Origin: Oehlia diaphana
Lineage: Eukaryota > Glomeromycota > Glomeromycetes > Glomerales > Glomeraceae
Length of the DNA stretch: 64,000 bases
Assembly (NCBI GenBank): GCA_003833135.1
Contig: QZLH01000172.1
Span: 38,240 to 102,239, forward strand
Reading direction: 5' to 3'
Shown here: positions 32,233 through 45,105 of the stretch, one piece after another
Position numbering within the stretch: the first letter of the stretch is position 1
How the letters are laid out: each line of letters starts with the position of its first letter
Notes under the pieces: generated by a model
What the model saw: the letters and a program-made list of their open reading frames with translations, nothing else
The model's database searches: none
Told to the model about the DNA's origin: nothing
Position numbers and translations under genes: made by a program

Positions 32233-33413
32233 TCATACTGATGACTAAAATCCGATTTTCTTAAGAAGGGCATTTTAAGATAAGGTAATTATTAATTTTC
32301 ATATTAAATTTATAAATCAAAATTTCTTGGATTTTTGTCCTGTTTCCTTTGACCTAAAATAAAGTATTATTCTAATTACCATTATTCAATTGTAATCTAG
32401 ATAAAAAGCCAAGTTTTATAAATTTCCGCATGAACAAATTTATTATATTTCAATATATGAGTTTTAGTTAAAAATTATACAATTTAATAAATTTTTCCAA
32501 TATTATATACATAAATCGTTTATGTTATAATATAATCTATGTTTTAATGAAAATTTATTGTAATAAAAATCTTCTGAATCTTCTATAAGTATTATAAGTT
32601 TCTTACGCAGCTACTGCTTTGTATCAAATTATCATTTTTAAGTAATATGAAACTTACTAATTTGTTAGGATTATTCCTAGTTCGGACACAATAAATTGAT
32701 TAATTTAGAATATGTCATGTTACAATCGTTACATTGACATTTGTACGAAATAAATTTTTTATTCCACGAATCTTTCACAAGTAAATAAGTCAGATGGGGC
32801 GATCGATACACGGTGAAATTTGATCAACATTTTCGCAAAAAAACGATTTGTCAATAATTTCAAAAATCATTATTTAAATTTCACTACGGAATCTAAAGTT
32901 CAACCTAAATAACCAGTTTCCGCGTTTATAGTTTGAAATTAATATTGTTCTTATTGTTCATAATATGCAGTGTTACTCATTAGTTCAAAATTTGTACTTC
33001 GTTACTTCTCAGATCCTATTCTGAAAAATAAAGTTTTCTTCTGATAAAACTCCTAAAATGTTTTTCATAGTATCTCATGTAAATTATTAGTATCTTAAAT
33101 TAGATATCACAATTCATTATATGGAAATAATGAATCAAAGACAGATGAATTTAAGGCATTTACCTGTATTCTATAATTATATATACTGTATATACCGGTA
33201 TCTTAAATTGTAATATGGTTCGCTTAATAATAAGAATGGTAAATTGGTAATGCGATTACATAAATAATAATTATAAATGATTGATACTTGGATTTTCATA
33301 AAAAAATTGCCTTGAAATAAAATAGTATTAAAATTCTACGAAAATCTGAAAAAAAATCAAAAATTATTGATCGCAGAGGCAGGCGATCCATATCCTCCTA
33401 CGTGGTTGCATGC
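32233..33413. other. Gene-free A+T-rich stretch
   Basis: Nothing recognised on either strand. Confidence 0.4.
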
Positions 33414-33626
33414 TTAGATATTGTCTTCAAGATAACTGGTTCTTATGATGTAATAGACGGCAATTGTATAGGCTCGATATAATGGTCTTGGTGATACTGC
33501 AAGCATCTTGTCTCTCCTTTCCAGGCGCAGTTCTTTCTTTTTAGTCACGTTCCAACAGGTTTGCCGTTCCTCAATATCTCGTTTGCCACCAATCCTCTCA
33601 GATTTGATGCTATTCTTTTCATTCAA
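33414..33626 (-). CDS. Unrecognised 70-aa open frame
   Basis: MNEKNSIKSERIGGKRDIEE, then a Cys/Trp pair (QTCWNV), a basic stretch KKKELRLERRDKM and a Tyr/Ile-rich end. Composition is more protein-like than the neighbourhood and G+C content rises over the frame. No family recognised, no splice partners found; it could be a fragment of a repeated gene family. Confidence 0.35.
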   Translation of the reverse strand: MNEKNSIKSERIGGKRDIEERQTCWNVTKKKELRLERRDKMLAVSPRPLYRAYTIAVYYIIRTSYLEDNI

Positions 33627-34224
33627 TCCTCTGAGGAATTGGTTTGGTTAACTAATATAATAAGTTTATATTAATAACATACTAGACATTGTTTAGACAT
33701 TGTTCATTAAATTATATAACCCAATGTAAAATGAGCTAGGCTTCCCTATCATTTAGGAAGCATCTGTATTAGCCATAGGCATACAATAACAAGGATTCTG
33801 ATATTTTATGTATAAACTACACTACGCGGCTTTTAATATCTTAATTAGGCTAATTTTGACCATATACATAATGCCAGCTGAGGCATAGTTAATTCGGTGG
33901 AGATATATGTCGTCATATTCAACATGTATAGCTTCTATACTGTTTTTTAAAAAAAAAACGGCACATTTCAATTAAGAAAATCAGTCCAAAATTTTTAATT
34001 TGAAGTTTTTGATTCATAACAGATAAATTTTAATTCTTACAAAAAATAATCTACCTATCTTTAAGCGTTTATAAAAGGATTTTTTTTTCAAAACATTTTA
34101 ACATATGGCTCAATTCACTAATTTAAAATTTCGTGATTCTCATGCCGATCAATATGTGATAATATTATCTGTTATGTAACGTTTTATATTTAAACCAATA
34201 ATCGAAGGGATTCGAAACTTAAAA
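33627..34224. other. Gene-free stretch
   Basis: A+T-rich, nothing recognised. Confidence 0.4.
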
Positions 34225-34488
34225 TTGCAAGCTAGAAACAAGTTGCGAATTGGTTTCGAAGCATGTAACCCGAATGAGCCGAGTGACAAGACCAATAAAT
34301 TGACTAGCAAGTCGTCACTCATCAAGCCGATTCTCAAATCTACAACTGTTAAGTCGACAAGCAAGCCGACTATCAAGCAGACAAGTCGATTAGCAAGCCG
34401 ACCAAGAAGAAGGTTCGAATTGTTTTTTTTTTGGAAGAATTGGTTTTTTAGAAATGGTAAGTGGTATTTCAAAAGAATAAAATGTTGA
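34225..34488 (+). other. Open frame over an aagccgac/aagtcgac repeat
   Basis: An 87-codon frame with a Lys/Ser/Thr-rich middle (ILKSTTVKSTSKPTIKQTSR). At 34310-34402 the DNA is a degenerate repeat of aag(c/t)cgac separated by 8-12 nt, so the amino-acid pattern follows from the repeat. I do not call it a gene. Confidence 0.35.
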
Positions 34489-34849
34489 AGCCTTTGGTTT
34501 TAAAATACAAAAAATTGCAGAAATAATACCTGTTATGTCAGAACAAAGTAATACTTCTTGCATATAATTCTTTTTGTTCATGACTATCCTAACAATTCAA
34601 GAATTGAAGCACGTTATCAAATCATATACCGTAATAAAATCTAATATTTGCAGCCACGTAAACGTTACGTTTAGACTAATTAGACTAACCACATAAATAA
34701 CAATTTACAATTGTGTGTAACGCAAATGACGCAAAAGTATCAATCTTTATTTTTACATGATAGGCACGCGTCAAAAACAATAATTAAGAAATATATATAT
34801 ATACAGTATACGAGATTACCGAATATCTTTTTTTTTTTATTTTTTTCAT

Positions 34850-35370
34850 AAGAAAGGGAAGAAAATATAAAAAAAGCAAAAAAGAAAGAAGCAAAAAAAA
34901 AAGAAGTTAGAACAAAGTTAAAGAAAGAAAATAGAGAACAAAGGAACGAAAAAAAAGAACCCACCTATATGGAACCGAAATGCCAAAGCGCCGAAGTTGC
35001 CGAAGAAGAGGAAATGAAGTTTGCACAAAGTTAAAGAACGAAAAAAAGAGAGAGAACGAAAAAAAGAATGGAGCCAAGATGTTAAGCGCCGAAGTTGCCA
35101 AAGAGCTGGGACCTAGGAGGAAAGAAGAGTTAGAACGATAGAATGAGTGAAAAAAAAAGACAAAAAGAGAAAAAAAAATGAAAAACGTACCTGATAACCG
35201 AAGAGCCGAAATGCCGAAGAGCCAGGATTTAAGAGGAAAGAAGAGTTAGAATAATAGAACGAACGAAAAAAAGACAAAAGAGAAAAAAAAGTACCTTAAA
35301 ACCTTGGAACCCTGTAATCGAAATATCAAGGCGCCAAGAGCCGGGACCTATTGAGCAAAACATAAAAAAC
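34850..35370. repeat. Purine-rich degenerate tandem array, unit about 110-125 bp
   Basis: Four or so diverged units on the plus strand, each with the succession gccgaagttgcc or gccgaaatgcc, then gaaagaagagttagaa, then gaacgaaaaaaag. The minus strand is open in places (Phe/Ser/Leu-rich) only because the plus strand is purine-rich. Confidence 0.7.
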
Positions 35371-36432
35371 AAAATTAAAGCCCTTGGTAAATTATATAAT
35401 TTTTGCTTTTCTTAATTTTTTTTGAGATGTTAAATGAGTTTATATTAATTGGAAATTTTTTACATTATAGCTCCCCGTTATCCTTATGTACTTGCATTTG
35501 AACATTTGTTATTGAAGTGCGTCATGTCTGAGAGAAAAGAATAGTCAGAGCGAACGAAAAAAAAATCCAGACCGCGTAAGCCAGGGCGTAAGTGGACACA
35601 GCCGCGGCCTCCGCGTGTACTTTGCTAGCGAAGATGCACTTTGTTAGCAAACTATATTCTGGAATATCTCCGTTCTGCATTCATTAACATAATCAACCAT
35701 GTCTTCCTATGTCAAGGATAAGCCAATTTTTTTCGCCGCTGTTATACATTATTTTCGCCGTTTTTTTCACCATGACCAAAGTTAACGTAAATAACATAAT
35801 CCACGCAGCGTAAATATTAACAGTACGATCGCAATGTTTAGGATATGTTAACACAACAGGTAGATGAGGAGGTGGAAGTGAAGAAAACCTACTTTCACAC
35901 CTCATTCAAACATAATTCCAACAAAAGAAGCGATCGAAGAATTTGACGAAATAATCAGAAGATGGCGACTCGTCTAGCGAAAAAGGATAAAATGAAGAGT
36001 GTCAATATGGAGAAGGTGGTAGAAAGACCACAAAAGGTAAAAGAAAAAAGTAATAGTATTATCGTTTTTTTAGGGGTAGTTTTTTTCAAGATAGTTTTCG
36101 TGTATGTGGGTTTGCTAAATATCGTAGATAGTAAATTTTTTACAAAAAATGTACGTGATGTACCACGATGTTAAATGTAACTAGAAAAATAACCATTACA
36201 AATTTTTTATTTATTTTGGAGGGGTTAACTTTATTGTGAGAGTTCAATAGTATTAAGGGTTAACTGTTAGACTGACTAAAGGAGAAGGACGGTTAACTTT
36301 GTTCAGGGTTGCGATGAATAACAAAGGTTTGGTTTGGCAGGAGATTACATTAATTAAATGTAGTTATGTAACATTTTGTGTAAGTTCTCTTCACATTATG
36401 CAAATAAATTGTAACGTTCTTACCAAAAAAAA
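35371..36432. other. No firm gene; coding-like scraps
   Basis: Plus-strand scraps such as MSSYVKDKPIFFAAVIHYF (35699 on) and KEAIEEFDEIIRRWRLV (35926 on), and a 70-codon frame from the ATG at 35962 (MATRLAKKDKMKSVNMEKVV). They are not continuous and carry stops; probably a decayed gene I cannot name. Confidence 0.3.
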
Positions 36433-36588
36433 AAAGAATTTTCAAAACAAATCAAACCAGCAGTTGAATTGGCATTTAAAAACATCAAAGTTCACTTCAA
36501 TCCAAATCAAATGGAAAACGATGGAATTGGACTTCTCTATAGAAAATCTGTGGCGAGAATTTTATCGCTTATATATGATTTTACGTAA
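36433..36588 (+). pseudogene. Coding-like fragment, unrecognised
   Basis: Frame reads KEFSKQIKPAVELAFKNIKV, then HFNPNQMENDGIGLLYRKSV and ARILSLIYDFT before TAA. No start codon or acceptor is obvious before the A run at 36424. It looks like a true protein fragment by composition; the family is unknown. A longer overlapping frame in another phase (36299-36673) is less protein-like. Confidence 0.3.
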
Positions 36589-37227
36589 AGCACATTTTTC
36601 AGATTCAAGAAATTTGATCAGTTCGAAATTGATACCCAAAATTAGATCTGCATGTTTTGTCATGATCGCATAAATAGTACTACTCGAATTCCTGAAAAAA
36701 AGATATTACATCTTACAGTATATGCATGTTTTTGCAAAACATATACCCCAATTGTTGCGACAATTAGGTCTCTTTGCAAAAAAAAATCACAATCAGGTCC
36801 TATAAAGAAAATTATATTAATTTTTTTATTCGAAAAATTTATTAATATATATATATATTTTTTTTTTTACTTTTATTGCTACTTTAGATTAATTTATTTT
36901 TTGGGGTACTAATATAGATGGAGGAACTGATGGAAAATAAATAGTATATAAAATTACAGTATGTCTTTTTAGAACCACCAATGGCCAATTATTTTATTTA
37001 AATAATAATATAATAATATTCCTAAAAAAATTGTTGCTAGAATAACTAGAATAATATACATTGATATAAATAAAAAAATAATTGATGTATGGTGGTTAAT
37101 CTGATTTGTATTTGAGCATTCACTTGTTTCAGATTTATTTCTAAAATGTAAAAAAATTATAAATTATAAAAAACTAACATTTAAACATTAAACAAATGTA
37201 TTAAGTAATACACACTCTTCCCCAGAA
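36589..37227. other. Gene-free stretch, 3' side of the C2H2 gene
   Basis: A+T-rich; likely contains the 3' untranslated region of the minus-strand gene that ends at 37228. Confidence 0.4.
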
Positions 37228-37813
37228 TCAACCATAAATGTACAAGTTGTAATCCCACACTTCAAATTTCGCCCATTTTCGTTTAGTTCTAATAGTGACC
37301 TAAACAAAAAATCAAAATGGTTAATTTTTTAATTATATTAATTAGCGTAAATAGGTAAATAAAAATGCTTATATACCAATTAAAATTAAGACCATATCCT
37401 GTGGTCTTATCCTGCTGAAAATTCCAATATTCGCAATTAAGTATTTGCTTGAGTCTTTCTTCTCCATCCTTCCCTTGGAATTCGCAGTAATATTCTCGCT
37501 GTGCCGGACTATATCGAAAAGTAGGTTCATATTCAAATAAATGAACAAAAATAGTTTCCGGCAAAGCATCGATTGAAAGACTCTTGGAACTAGCGGAATG
37601 CTCAAGTCGCTTTTTAATATGTATTATAAAAGCATTTTGATATTGAATAATGAGCTCAGGAGGGGGCAAGTAAAGGGAATTACGGTGAGGTATAAATTTA
37701 TTATCATTGTGTTTACTTTTTTCATGTCTTAAAAGTAAACTTATAGAAGAAAACTTTTGATGACAAAGTAAACATTCATAAATAGAGGGGGTGTTCATGT
37801 TCGTGTTCGACAT
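37228..37813 (-). CDS. C2H2 zinc-finger protein, two exons
   Basis: Model: complement of join(37228..37300, 37377..37813), 169 aa. A single classical finger sits at residues 14-35: C-x2-C-x12-H-x4-H (YECLLCHQKF ... LLRHEKSKH), so zinc and probably nucleic-acid binding. The remainder (PPPELIIQYQNAFIIHIKKR, IDALPETIFVHLFEYEPTFR) is mixed alpha/beta with no domain I can name. The intron 37301-37376 is 76 nt (gtatat..gtttag); splicing continues NFNW into SLLELNENGRNLKVWDYNLY and a TGA, whereas reading through gives a hydrophobic A+T artefact. I chose the ATG at 37813 since the upstream ATG at 37861 adds only A+T-rich residues. The finger near the N-terminus suggests a regulatory or transposon-domesticated protein; the function is unknown. 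Confidence 0.65.
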
Positions 37814-38505
37814 TTTATAAAATTTAATAATTGAATGATAACGGGTGATTATTAAAAACAATAACTAGGAAACGAAAAACTGTACTCCGGAGTGATAAAA
37901 TTTGTTTCTTGTTTATTACGTATCACAAATTTTATTCTATTTATATTTTTTTTTGTTTATCGATGTAGCACAAAATTTTCAGTGACGTGACGCGTGCGGA
38001 CAAACGGATTTCACACGTGATCCAGTGATCCAATATGTGTTTAACGTTCATATAGTCCTTCGCTTTGCTCCACTCTTCGCTCCGGTCTCCGGACGATAAA
38101 TATGTGATATGTAGTTTAATGATCGATTGTCGATCTTTTTTGCAAAGTGATATAATTGAACACTGGAAATGTCACATGCAGATCATTTTCATATTAGAAT
38201 TAAGTTGTGTAACATTAAGCAAATCATGTTATTTTATAAAATTTTATCATGTGTTCTATCAATTTCATGTGTTCTATCAATTTTTATCCAGTATTTTTTT
38301 TTTCATAACGTACCAAAAACTTACCTTAGAAGCGCACTTTTTTCAAGATCCTTTTCAAAATATAAAGAAATATGCAATTTTAAAGTGAGAATATACGTAA
38401 TTTTATGAGTAGGAAAAGTTTTTCTAAGTTCATAATATTGGTTATTCAGGCAGATTTTGCGCAAAATAAAAAATTGCAGTATTTTTAAAAATATACAAAG
38501 ATTTA
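37814..38505. other. Upstream region of the C2H2 gene
   Basis: Contains the G+C-richer dispersed motif ttcgctttgctccactcttc with ctccggac nearby (38055-38095), seen also at 1998 and 8330. A repeated tcatgtgttctatcaatttt occurs near 38248 and 38265. No coding frame supported. Confidence 0.4.
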
Positions 38506-39060
38506 GAGCGCAATGTCGACATTTTAGTTTTAAGTATATTGCCCCCTTGTAAATTAAGTGAATATTGTTCAACAAAGTGGAAACTACCTGGAACTCAAAA
38601 TTTGTAAGTTTATTAACAATACTGGCATAACTACTTTAAATTTTATAATTAAACTAACTTTAAATTTCGATCAGCAACTTTGGAGCGTAATTTCGGCACT
38701 TTGGCTCTAAGTAAACCGACTTTGTAAATTAAGTGAATAATGTTCACCAAGGTCGAAACTACGTGTAATTTGATTTTCATGAAGTTTTAATTAATACCCA
38801 TGGCGTAATTGTCATTATTCGTAACAGTACTAATTTTCGATCTTTAAATTTTTTACACCTGATCAACAACTTCAGAACGTAATTTTGGCACTTTGGATCT
38901 AAGTAAATCGAGTTTGTAAATTAAGGGAAAATTATTCAGTATGGTCGAATCTACTTATATCTTAAATTACATGAATTTTTGATTAATACTCATGACGCAA
39001 TTGTCATTATTCGGAATAGTACTAATTTTCGATCTTTTATTTTTTTAATATAAAAATACA
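38506..39060. repeat. Three degenerate tandem copies of a roughly 180-190-bp unit
   Basis: Units begin at 38506, 38683 and 38875 with gagcgcaat/gagcgtaat/gaacgtaat, continue with (a/g)gcactttgg(a/c)tctaagtaaa and tttgtaaattaag(t/g)g, then a (g/a)gtcgaaac/tctac block and, in units 2 and 3, gtcattattcg followed by cagtactaattttcgatctt-like sequence. Unit 1 is the most diverged. Confidence 0.8.
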
Positions 39061-40806
39061 TTTTAAAACTTTAAATAAAGATCCAAGTTGAATAATAAAG
39101 AGTATGTGAATATTTTTTTTAATAAAATTGTAGTAGTGGTCAATAAGTTTAATTTTTTTTTAATTATGATGTTATATAAATTTTTTCATTTTAACTAAAT
39201 TTAGGCCGACATTATAAATCTGGCCAACTTTAATTATACTTAAAGAGGATATTGTACCACAGAATTTTTTTAGTGGCCTTCTTTTTTTGTGACATTTCCA
39301 GTGACTGTTAGTAATACATTTTTTTTTTCTCACGATGATCTCTATATTTTGATTCGACAATTACGCGTTTTATGATTAGACGCATTTCCCTAGAGAAAAT
39401 TTTTTCAATAAATCAAATACGAAAATTCATACAAAAAATTCATTCTCATTACTAAGCTATAAAATTTCCTTTCCTACATTAAATTCAAACTTTCATTATT
39501 CTTTGCAAAAAAAAAATTCAAAAAATTTATTAAAAAATTTGCGAATATTAACCACAGATCACCAATTTTTTTTTTTATGGAAATTCAGTCACACAAACAA
39601 TCATTATTGTCTCGAAAATCTTATTATTATTCAAATTATTTTACTAATGACTTGGAAAAAAATCAATGATTCTTTTAATTTCATTTATATTTTAAATGGA
39701 TAAACTTTTTTTTTCTTCAATTTCGTTCATGATACTAGACAAAATGTTAGTGAAAATTATCGACTTATTGATGAAATTTACGGATTTATTCAAAAAATAT
39801 GTATAAAGTTATCTATTAACAGAAATACAAAATTTATTTTTTTTAATTTTTGCATGCGACTTAAAATTTGTATAATAAAAACTATGTAAAAAAAAATTTT
39901 GATTAGAGGCAAAAAATGATTAGATTTCAATACTGAAAATTCTTTTGTTCCGTGAATTGTGATACAAGTGTATAATATATAATATGAATTATTCAATCAA
40001 CTTACTGTAAATAATATATTGAAAGAATATTTTATTTGATTTATTGTGAAACGTTTTTTCCTGCAATTTTTTTTATAGATAAACAATCATGTGACAAAAG
40101 ATCAGAAAATTCAGGAAACTAAAATAAATAAATAAAAAAAAAAAGTTTTTATCGTAATAAACCGTATTACCGTAATAAACCTTTATAATTCCGGACAAAA
40201 ACATAATAATGCAGACCAAATTCTTTGATTTATATGAGGATATAGCAACTAGGCGTGTATAAACAATTACGCAAAATAAATATGCAAAGGACAATAGGTT
40301 CATATGCAATTCATTATGATAATAAAGCGTTATATATTTTTTAATGAATGAACTATACAAATAAACAAATTTAGATAAATTAATACTTTTTTATTTTTTT
40401 ATTTTTAAATAAAACTTCATCTAAAATTATTTTTGAGGTAGGATTTATTGATGTACATTCCGATCATTCCGATCATTCCGATCATATATACAAATACAAT
40501 AGATCTACATGCATAGATACATTTAATACGATAATAGATAAGGAATTCGAAGATGTTGATAAAGTATCGTTTTCGCATACATCTGATAATCACGTTCAGT
40601 TTATTTTGATGCATCAATTCATTTGACATTTTTTTTTTTTAGAAAACTATATTCAAATATTGATTATCTTACGAAATTTGAAAAAAAAAAAACCTTTTCA
40701 ATACAAATAAATACAACAAAAGTAATATGATTCCAAATATAGAATAAGAACATGAATCGAATTTTCTTTATTGTGGTTACAATCTTAATCGAAATCATTC
40801 GGAGAT
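39061..40806. other. Gene-free A+T-rich stretch
   Basis: Long A/T runs. A short frame at 39577-39669 (MEIQSHKQSLLSRKSYYYSN) faintly recalls the start of a BTB domain, but it is too short and biased to call. Confidence 0.35.
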
Positions 40807-40909
40807 GCAAATGTATTCTTCTTGACCAGTCAGGTGCTATTTTCTTGACCCACCTTATATTATGCGGGTCAAGATCTACCTGCATATTGGTCAAGAACGA
40901 TACATTTGC
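40807..40909. repeat. 103-bp imperfect palindrome (foldback element)
   Basis: Left arm starts gcaaatgtattcttcttgac, and the right arm reverse-complements to gcaaatgtatcgttcttgac; inside, cttgacccac faces gcgggtcaag. Arms of about 45 nt pair with a few mismatches and small offsets. It resembles a miniature foldback transposon, though no clear target duplication is seen. Confidence 0.65.
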
Positions 40910-42021
40910 TTTGGAGATAAATCATTAATAATTTGTTTTTTAATTATTCAACCTTCATATTCATTATAGTACGAACAGAAAATACAATTATCCCATCCAT
41001 TAAAAAACGCATAAATAGTGTTTTTAAAAAAATTATTACCGTATTCGCTAAACAAAATGTTGCTAGTAAATTTAATAAACTCCATAATATCTAACATCAA
41101 ATCCGAACCCCGATTAATTGGAGAAACTAATCCTTCCCATAAAGTCCAAATTAGGAGAGTCAAGAAAAGAAGTACGTGTATTATCCTCCATTATCTTGGG
41201 AGATTAATCAAGACAACAACAAGGTATTATTGAATTGATAATCATATATTCATATATTTCATGTATTAACAATTTATAATTTTAATAATTAGTGATCATG
41301 TGTCTAGGTGGAGAAAGTATTGCGACGGATAAGCTACTTCTTATGATACCGTAAGGGAGTAAACAGACTAATCTTCCTTTTAATAACAAACATTGTGTTA
41401 TCTGTTTCTCTCATAATCACTTCCGTATATATGTCCTCTTTTTGACTCTACCAAGGTGATTCCAACTCAGGAAGAAATATCACTTCATTATATATATGCC
41501 CTTTTATTATCACCTGTCTTAATTTAAATATTTATGTACCGTTCAAAAGTCAACTGATATTTTTTATACGAGTAATAACATGTTATAATAAAATTTATTC
41601 GCTGCAAATTTATATATGTTAATAAATACAAAAATGGTTTAGCTTCTTTACCACTACATATCGGCGGATTGCGTGATCACATATTCACATGTCATTTTAC
41701 TATGATAACATCAATTGGAAAAAAAACATATAAATAATGTTATCTTTTCTCTCCAAAGTTCAAACTCATTCACAAAAAAAAAAAAAAAAAAAAAAAAATT
41801 TCAAAAATCAAGTAAAAGTATCTTCCAATATCTTCTATAAAACAAACATTAGTCCCTATAAAAAAAATTTTTAGAAAATTGATCATGTCAGTTTTTTTGG
41901 AATGAAAACGTAATGCGAGCGAAAAACGTATTGGTAAATGTTCATAAAATTCATTATTTATTATAATCTTTTTTTTTTGCAACGTTAATTTTATTAATAT
42001 ATTACTGTTATCCATCTTTAC
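40910..42021. other. Gene-free stretch
   Basis: No supported gene. The minus strand 41770-42027 is open for 85 codons, but its C-terminal third is a Phe run from poly-A and it runs into the hairpin at 42022. Confidence 0.35.
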
Positions 42022-42100
42022 TTCCACAAACGTATTGAGAGATCTTTACTTGCAGAAAAATTCATCGGCAAGTAAGAGATCTCTCAATACGTTTGTGGAA
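42022..42100. repeat. Long near-perfect hairpin, 32/33-bp arms
   Basis: Left arm 42022-42053 begins ttccacaaacgtattgagag; right arm 42068-42100 is its reverse complement except for one extra base, with a 14-nt loop. The arms are too long and too perfect for chance in this base composition. Confidence 0.9.
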
Positions 42101-44343
42101 TATTGAGACCATGTAGACTGTCGCTATCTTTGCCGGAGAATTGATTATAAGGAATATAATAAAAAAAATAATATCAATAAATATTCACCACCCAAATTTT
42201 GTTACAAATACCTTAAAGAAATTGGGGGGGAATAGTCATAATATTTAGTCATAGTAATATTTAGTTATAGTAATATTTAGTTATATTTTATCATTTATAT
42301 TATATGGCATTAATAAAACCAAATTTTCGTGTTCGACAAAAAAAAAGCCGTATTGATTGACGTGTGTATGAAGTAGTAAATTTGAAAGTAAAAAGTTAAC
42401 ATAATTTTGAACTTAATAAAATTTATTTAAATCGATTAATTTTTAATATTAATAAATAAAAATTTTAAATATTGGATAAAGCATAAGAAAATTCATCATT
42501 CAAATTTATTTTTAATTTATCGAATCACACTACGTTCTTAGGTTATATTGAAATTTGATCTACTTTTTTATCAATAAAATATTAATTTTCGGTGTTTGAC
42601 AAATTCATAATCTAATCTTACTTTTTTATAAAATCATAGTATTATATGTAAATACCAGCTCATTTTGAAAAGTATGATAATCATTCCAATTATATATTTT
42701 AAAAAGAAATAATTACTGCATATGTGCCTTGAAGGGCGTTTCTTTGGCCTTTCCCTTGGGCCTTTATCTTGTTTTTCTCTACCTTGAAAGAATTCAATTA
42801 TGACTCCCCAATGATTTTAATTCGTGATTTAATTAGTCTTTGCAGCCTCTCAGTTACAATATCGGTACTAGTAAGATACCAATTTATTATATGATTTTTT
42901 TCCATAATATTATAAGTCTTTTATTAATCTATCAAAAAATGCATAATGATATGTGTTTTCGTTTAGCTTACATTTATTTTAAAGCCAAATCGTATTATTC
43001 CTAATAATTAATAGGAATGAGAAATTTAAAAGATTTGAACTTATTACTATTTATTCATTATAGTCACGTGCAAGTGTATAATCTTACGTACGCACGGTGC
43101 GTACCTAGTACTTCTTAACCATGTCTCTATTCTCTAATCCAACATGGCGTGATTTGAGTAAAATAATTCATGTATTCAAATATTGGTTCACTTGGTAATT
43201 TATATGAAGGTAATAAAAGGTTTTCTGATTCAATCGGTAAAAAATTGGCTATTGCTTTATATAATTGTATCCACCTTAATCCAGCAACTTCGCACCATTC
43301 TTCACACTATTCTTCGCACCATTATCCTCATAGCACTAAACTATTTCCTTGAGAATATATATCCTTAGTCCTATTCTAAAACGGTTATAATATTGAACTT
43401 TTTCTAAAAAATATATTGCCATTGCGAAAGACGCGAAAGACTTTCGCTCAACTATACGTGACATACACCTTCGTTGTTGTTCAATCCTACATAACTTTGA
43501 AATTATATCATAGTATAACGTTCATTATTTCGTTTTTCTAGTTGTTGTTAATAAAACGAACTTAATTTTGATCAATAATATACTTTAAAAATATTACGTT
43601 AGATACGCTAATTAGGTCATTGTTAAACACTAATAGTTCTCTTGTTGGTCGTGGGAATGTTCAATTGAATATAGTCATATTTCTGGGAGGCTTACAGCAA
43701 CGAAAATAAGGGTATGTAAAAAAACGGAACTTGAAATAAGCAAAAATTAATTCAGAATATTAAATCAAACTAAAAATATATCTATCTTTTTTAAACCGAA
43801 AAGAAATACTTTTGAAATAACATACCCATATAAAATTGTTAAAAGGTGAAAATCAAAAACATCGGTGAACATCGCTAGTTGGGACTAACTAACTATATTT
43901 AAAATTAGGAAATACCGTATGAATTCCGTCTAAAAAAGTTTATGGGGCAATTTATATACTTGTATCACAGAGCGAAACCTTAACAGGTAATATTAACTAT
44001 TAATTTGGGGTTACAGGTATGGATAGAGTAAAATCGTAATTTTTTTAAAAAAAAAATATTTATAACCCTTATTCTTCAAGTCGACAATAGATAATTAAAT
44101 TTTACAAGTTACATCCCTTGAAATTTTTTTGGAAAAAGCTCTGATAAATGATTATTTTTCGACTTTGATTTCTCCTAAGACGTAGGATGAGTGAAAAGGA
44201 AAATCTTGAAGACAAAAGTCTAAACAAAACTTGAGCTAGAGTTAAAACGTTTGGTGAATTAAACTTATTGGACATTCCCGTAGTGATTCCTGTCAGGTTA
44301 TATGTTATTAGAACAACAAGAGAATTCATAATATCATTGAGCA
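42101..44343. other. Gene-free A+T-rich stretch with minor repeats
   Basis: Includes a short 17-18-nt tandem (tagt(c/t)atagtaatattt, 42243-42290) and a small palindrome gtacgcacggtgcgtac near 43089. A 60-codon frame at 43170 (NLYEGNKRFSDSIGKKLAIA) is protein-like at its start but ends in a repeated caccattc-derived stretch. No gene called. Confidence 0.35.
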
Positions 44344-44900
44344 TTTCTTAAAAACTCAACTGCATTATCAATTGACCATATTGTACAATCTGCTACCAAG
44401 ATGATCAAAGGTGGATGTTCTGAAATTTATATAGCAGCATATCCATTACAATATTTATTAAGAAAAGCAATAAGTCAGACCTTTTTTAAAGGATCATACG
44501 GTGACACCTCGCAGACTTTATTATTAACAGACAACGATATGAAGAAACTGAATATGGATCTGATTGAAAATATTAAACAAAATCTCAATTACCAAATTAG
44601 CTTTAGAAGAACATGAAAGTCAAAAAAGGCTTGAATTAGAAGGAGTTAGAAAAGAGTAAGTTGGAAATAGAAAAATTACGTATTGGAAATGAAAAAGTTA
44701 ATTAGCCAGCTACCAAATAATACTAGTATTACAAATAATTCATTTACAGATGAACTAAGTGAAAATTCATATTACAAAATTTAGGACAAGAAAGAAATGT
44801 ATCAAGAAAGTTGAATAACGGTATAGCTAAAGGAGGATCAATGCATGTTAAACAAAATATGGATAATAATGAAGATATTAAAGCGGAATTAACAAAAATC
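44344..44900 (+). pseudogene. Unrecognised coding relic
   Basis: Begins KNSTALSIDHIVQSATKMIK in frame with the ATG at 44401 and continues GGCSEIYIAAYPLQYLLRKA to a stop at 44616. After it come Glu/Lys-rich pieces in other frames (a segment like LALEEHESQKRLELEGVRKE near 44590-44650). The first part looks like a folded protein and the second like a coiled coil. The frameshift between them and the lack of a start suggest a relic. Family unknown. Confidence 0.4.
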
Positions 44901-45033
44901 ACTACTTAAGAGGAACAAAATAAAATGAAACAGAATTTTTTGAGATTAAATGCGATGCACAGTAAAATATATTGTAATGATTACATGTCACGAGAAGTTA
45001 CAGTTTATTATATATATATATTGCTATTAAATA

Positions 45034-45105
45034 GTCAGAAATGTCATGGACGAGATGATGACATTAATTCGTCAGAAATTCATGGACGAGATGATGACAT
45101 TAACA
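45034..45105. repeat. Two copies of a 36-37-bp tandem unit
   Basis: gtcagaaatgtcatggacga with gatgatgacattaa, repeated once with a one-base deletion (45034-45070 and 45071-45105). Confidence 0.85.

Noticed and set aside
39577..39669. Possible BTB-domain start (SHKQSLLSRKSYYYSNYF)
   Set aside because: Too short, in A+T-rich DNA, and the diagnostic AHxxxLxxRSxYF pattern is only partly met.
43085..43106. Short palindrome gtacgcacggtgcgtac
   Set aside because: Eight-base arms with a 1-nt centre; interesting but too short to stand out in 64 kb.
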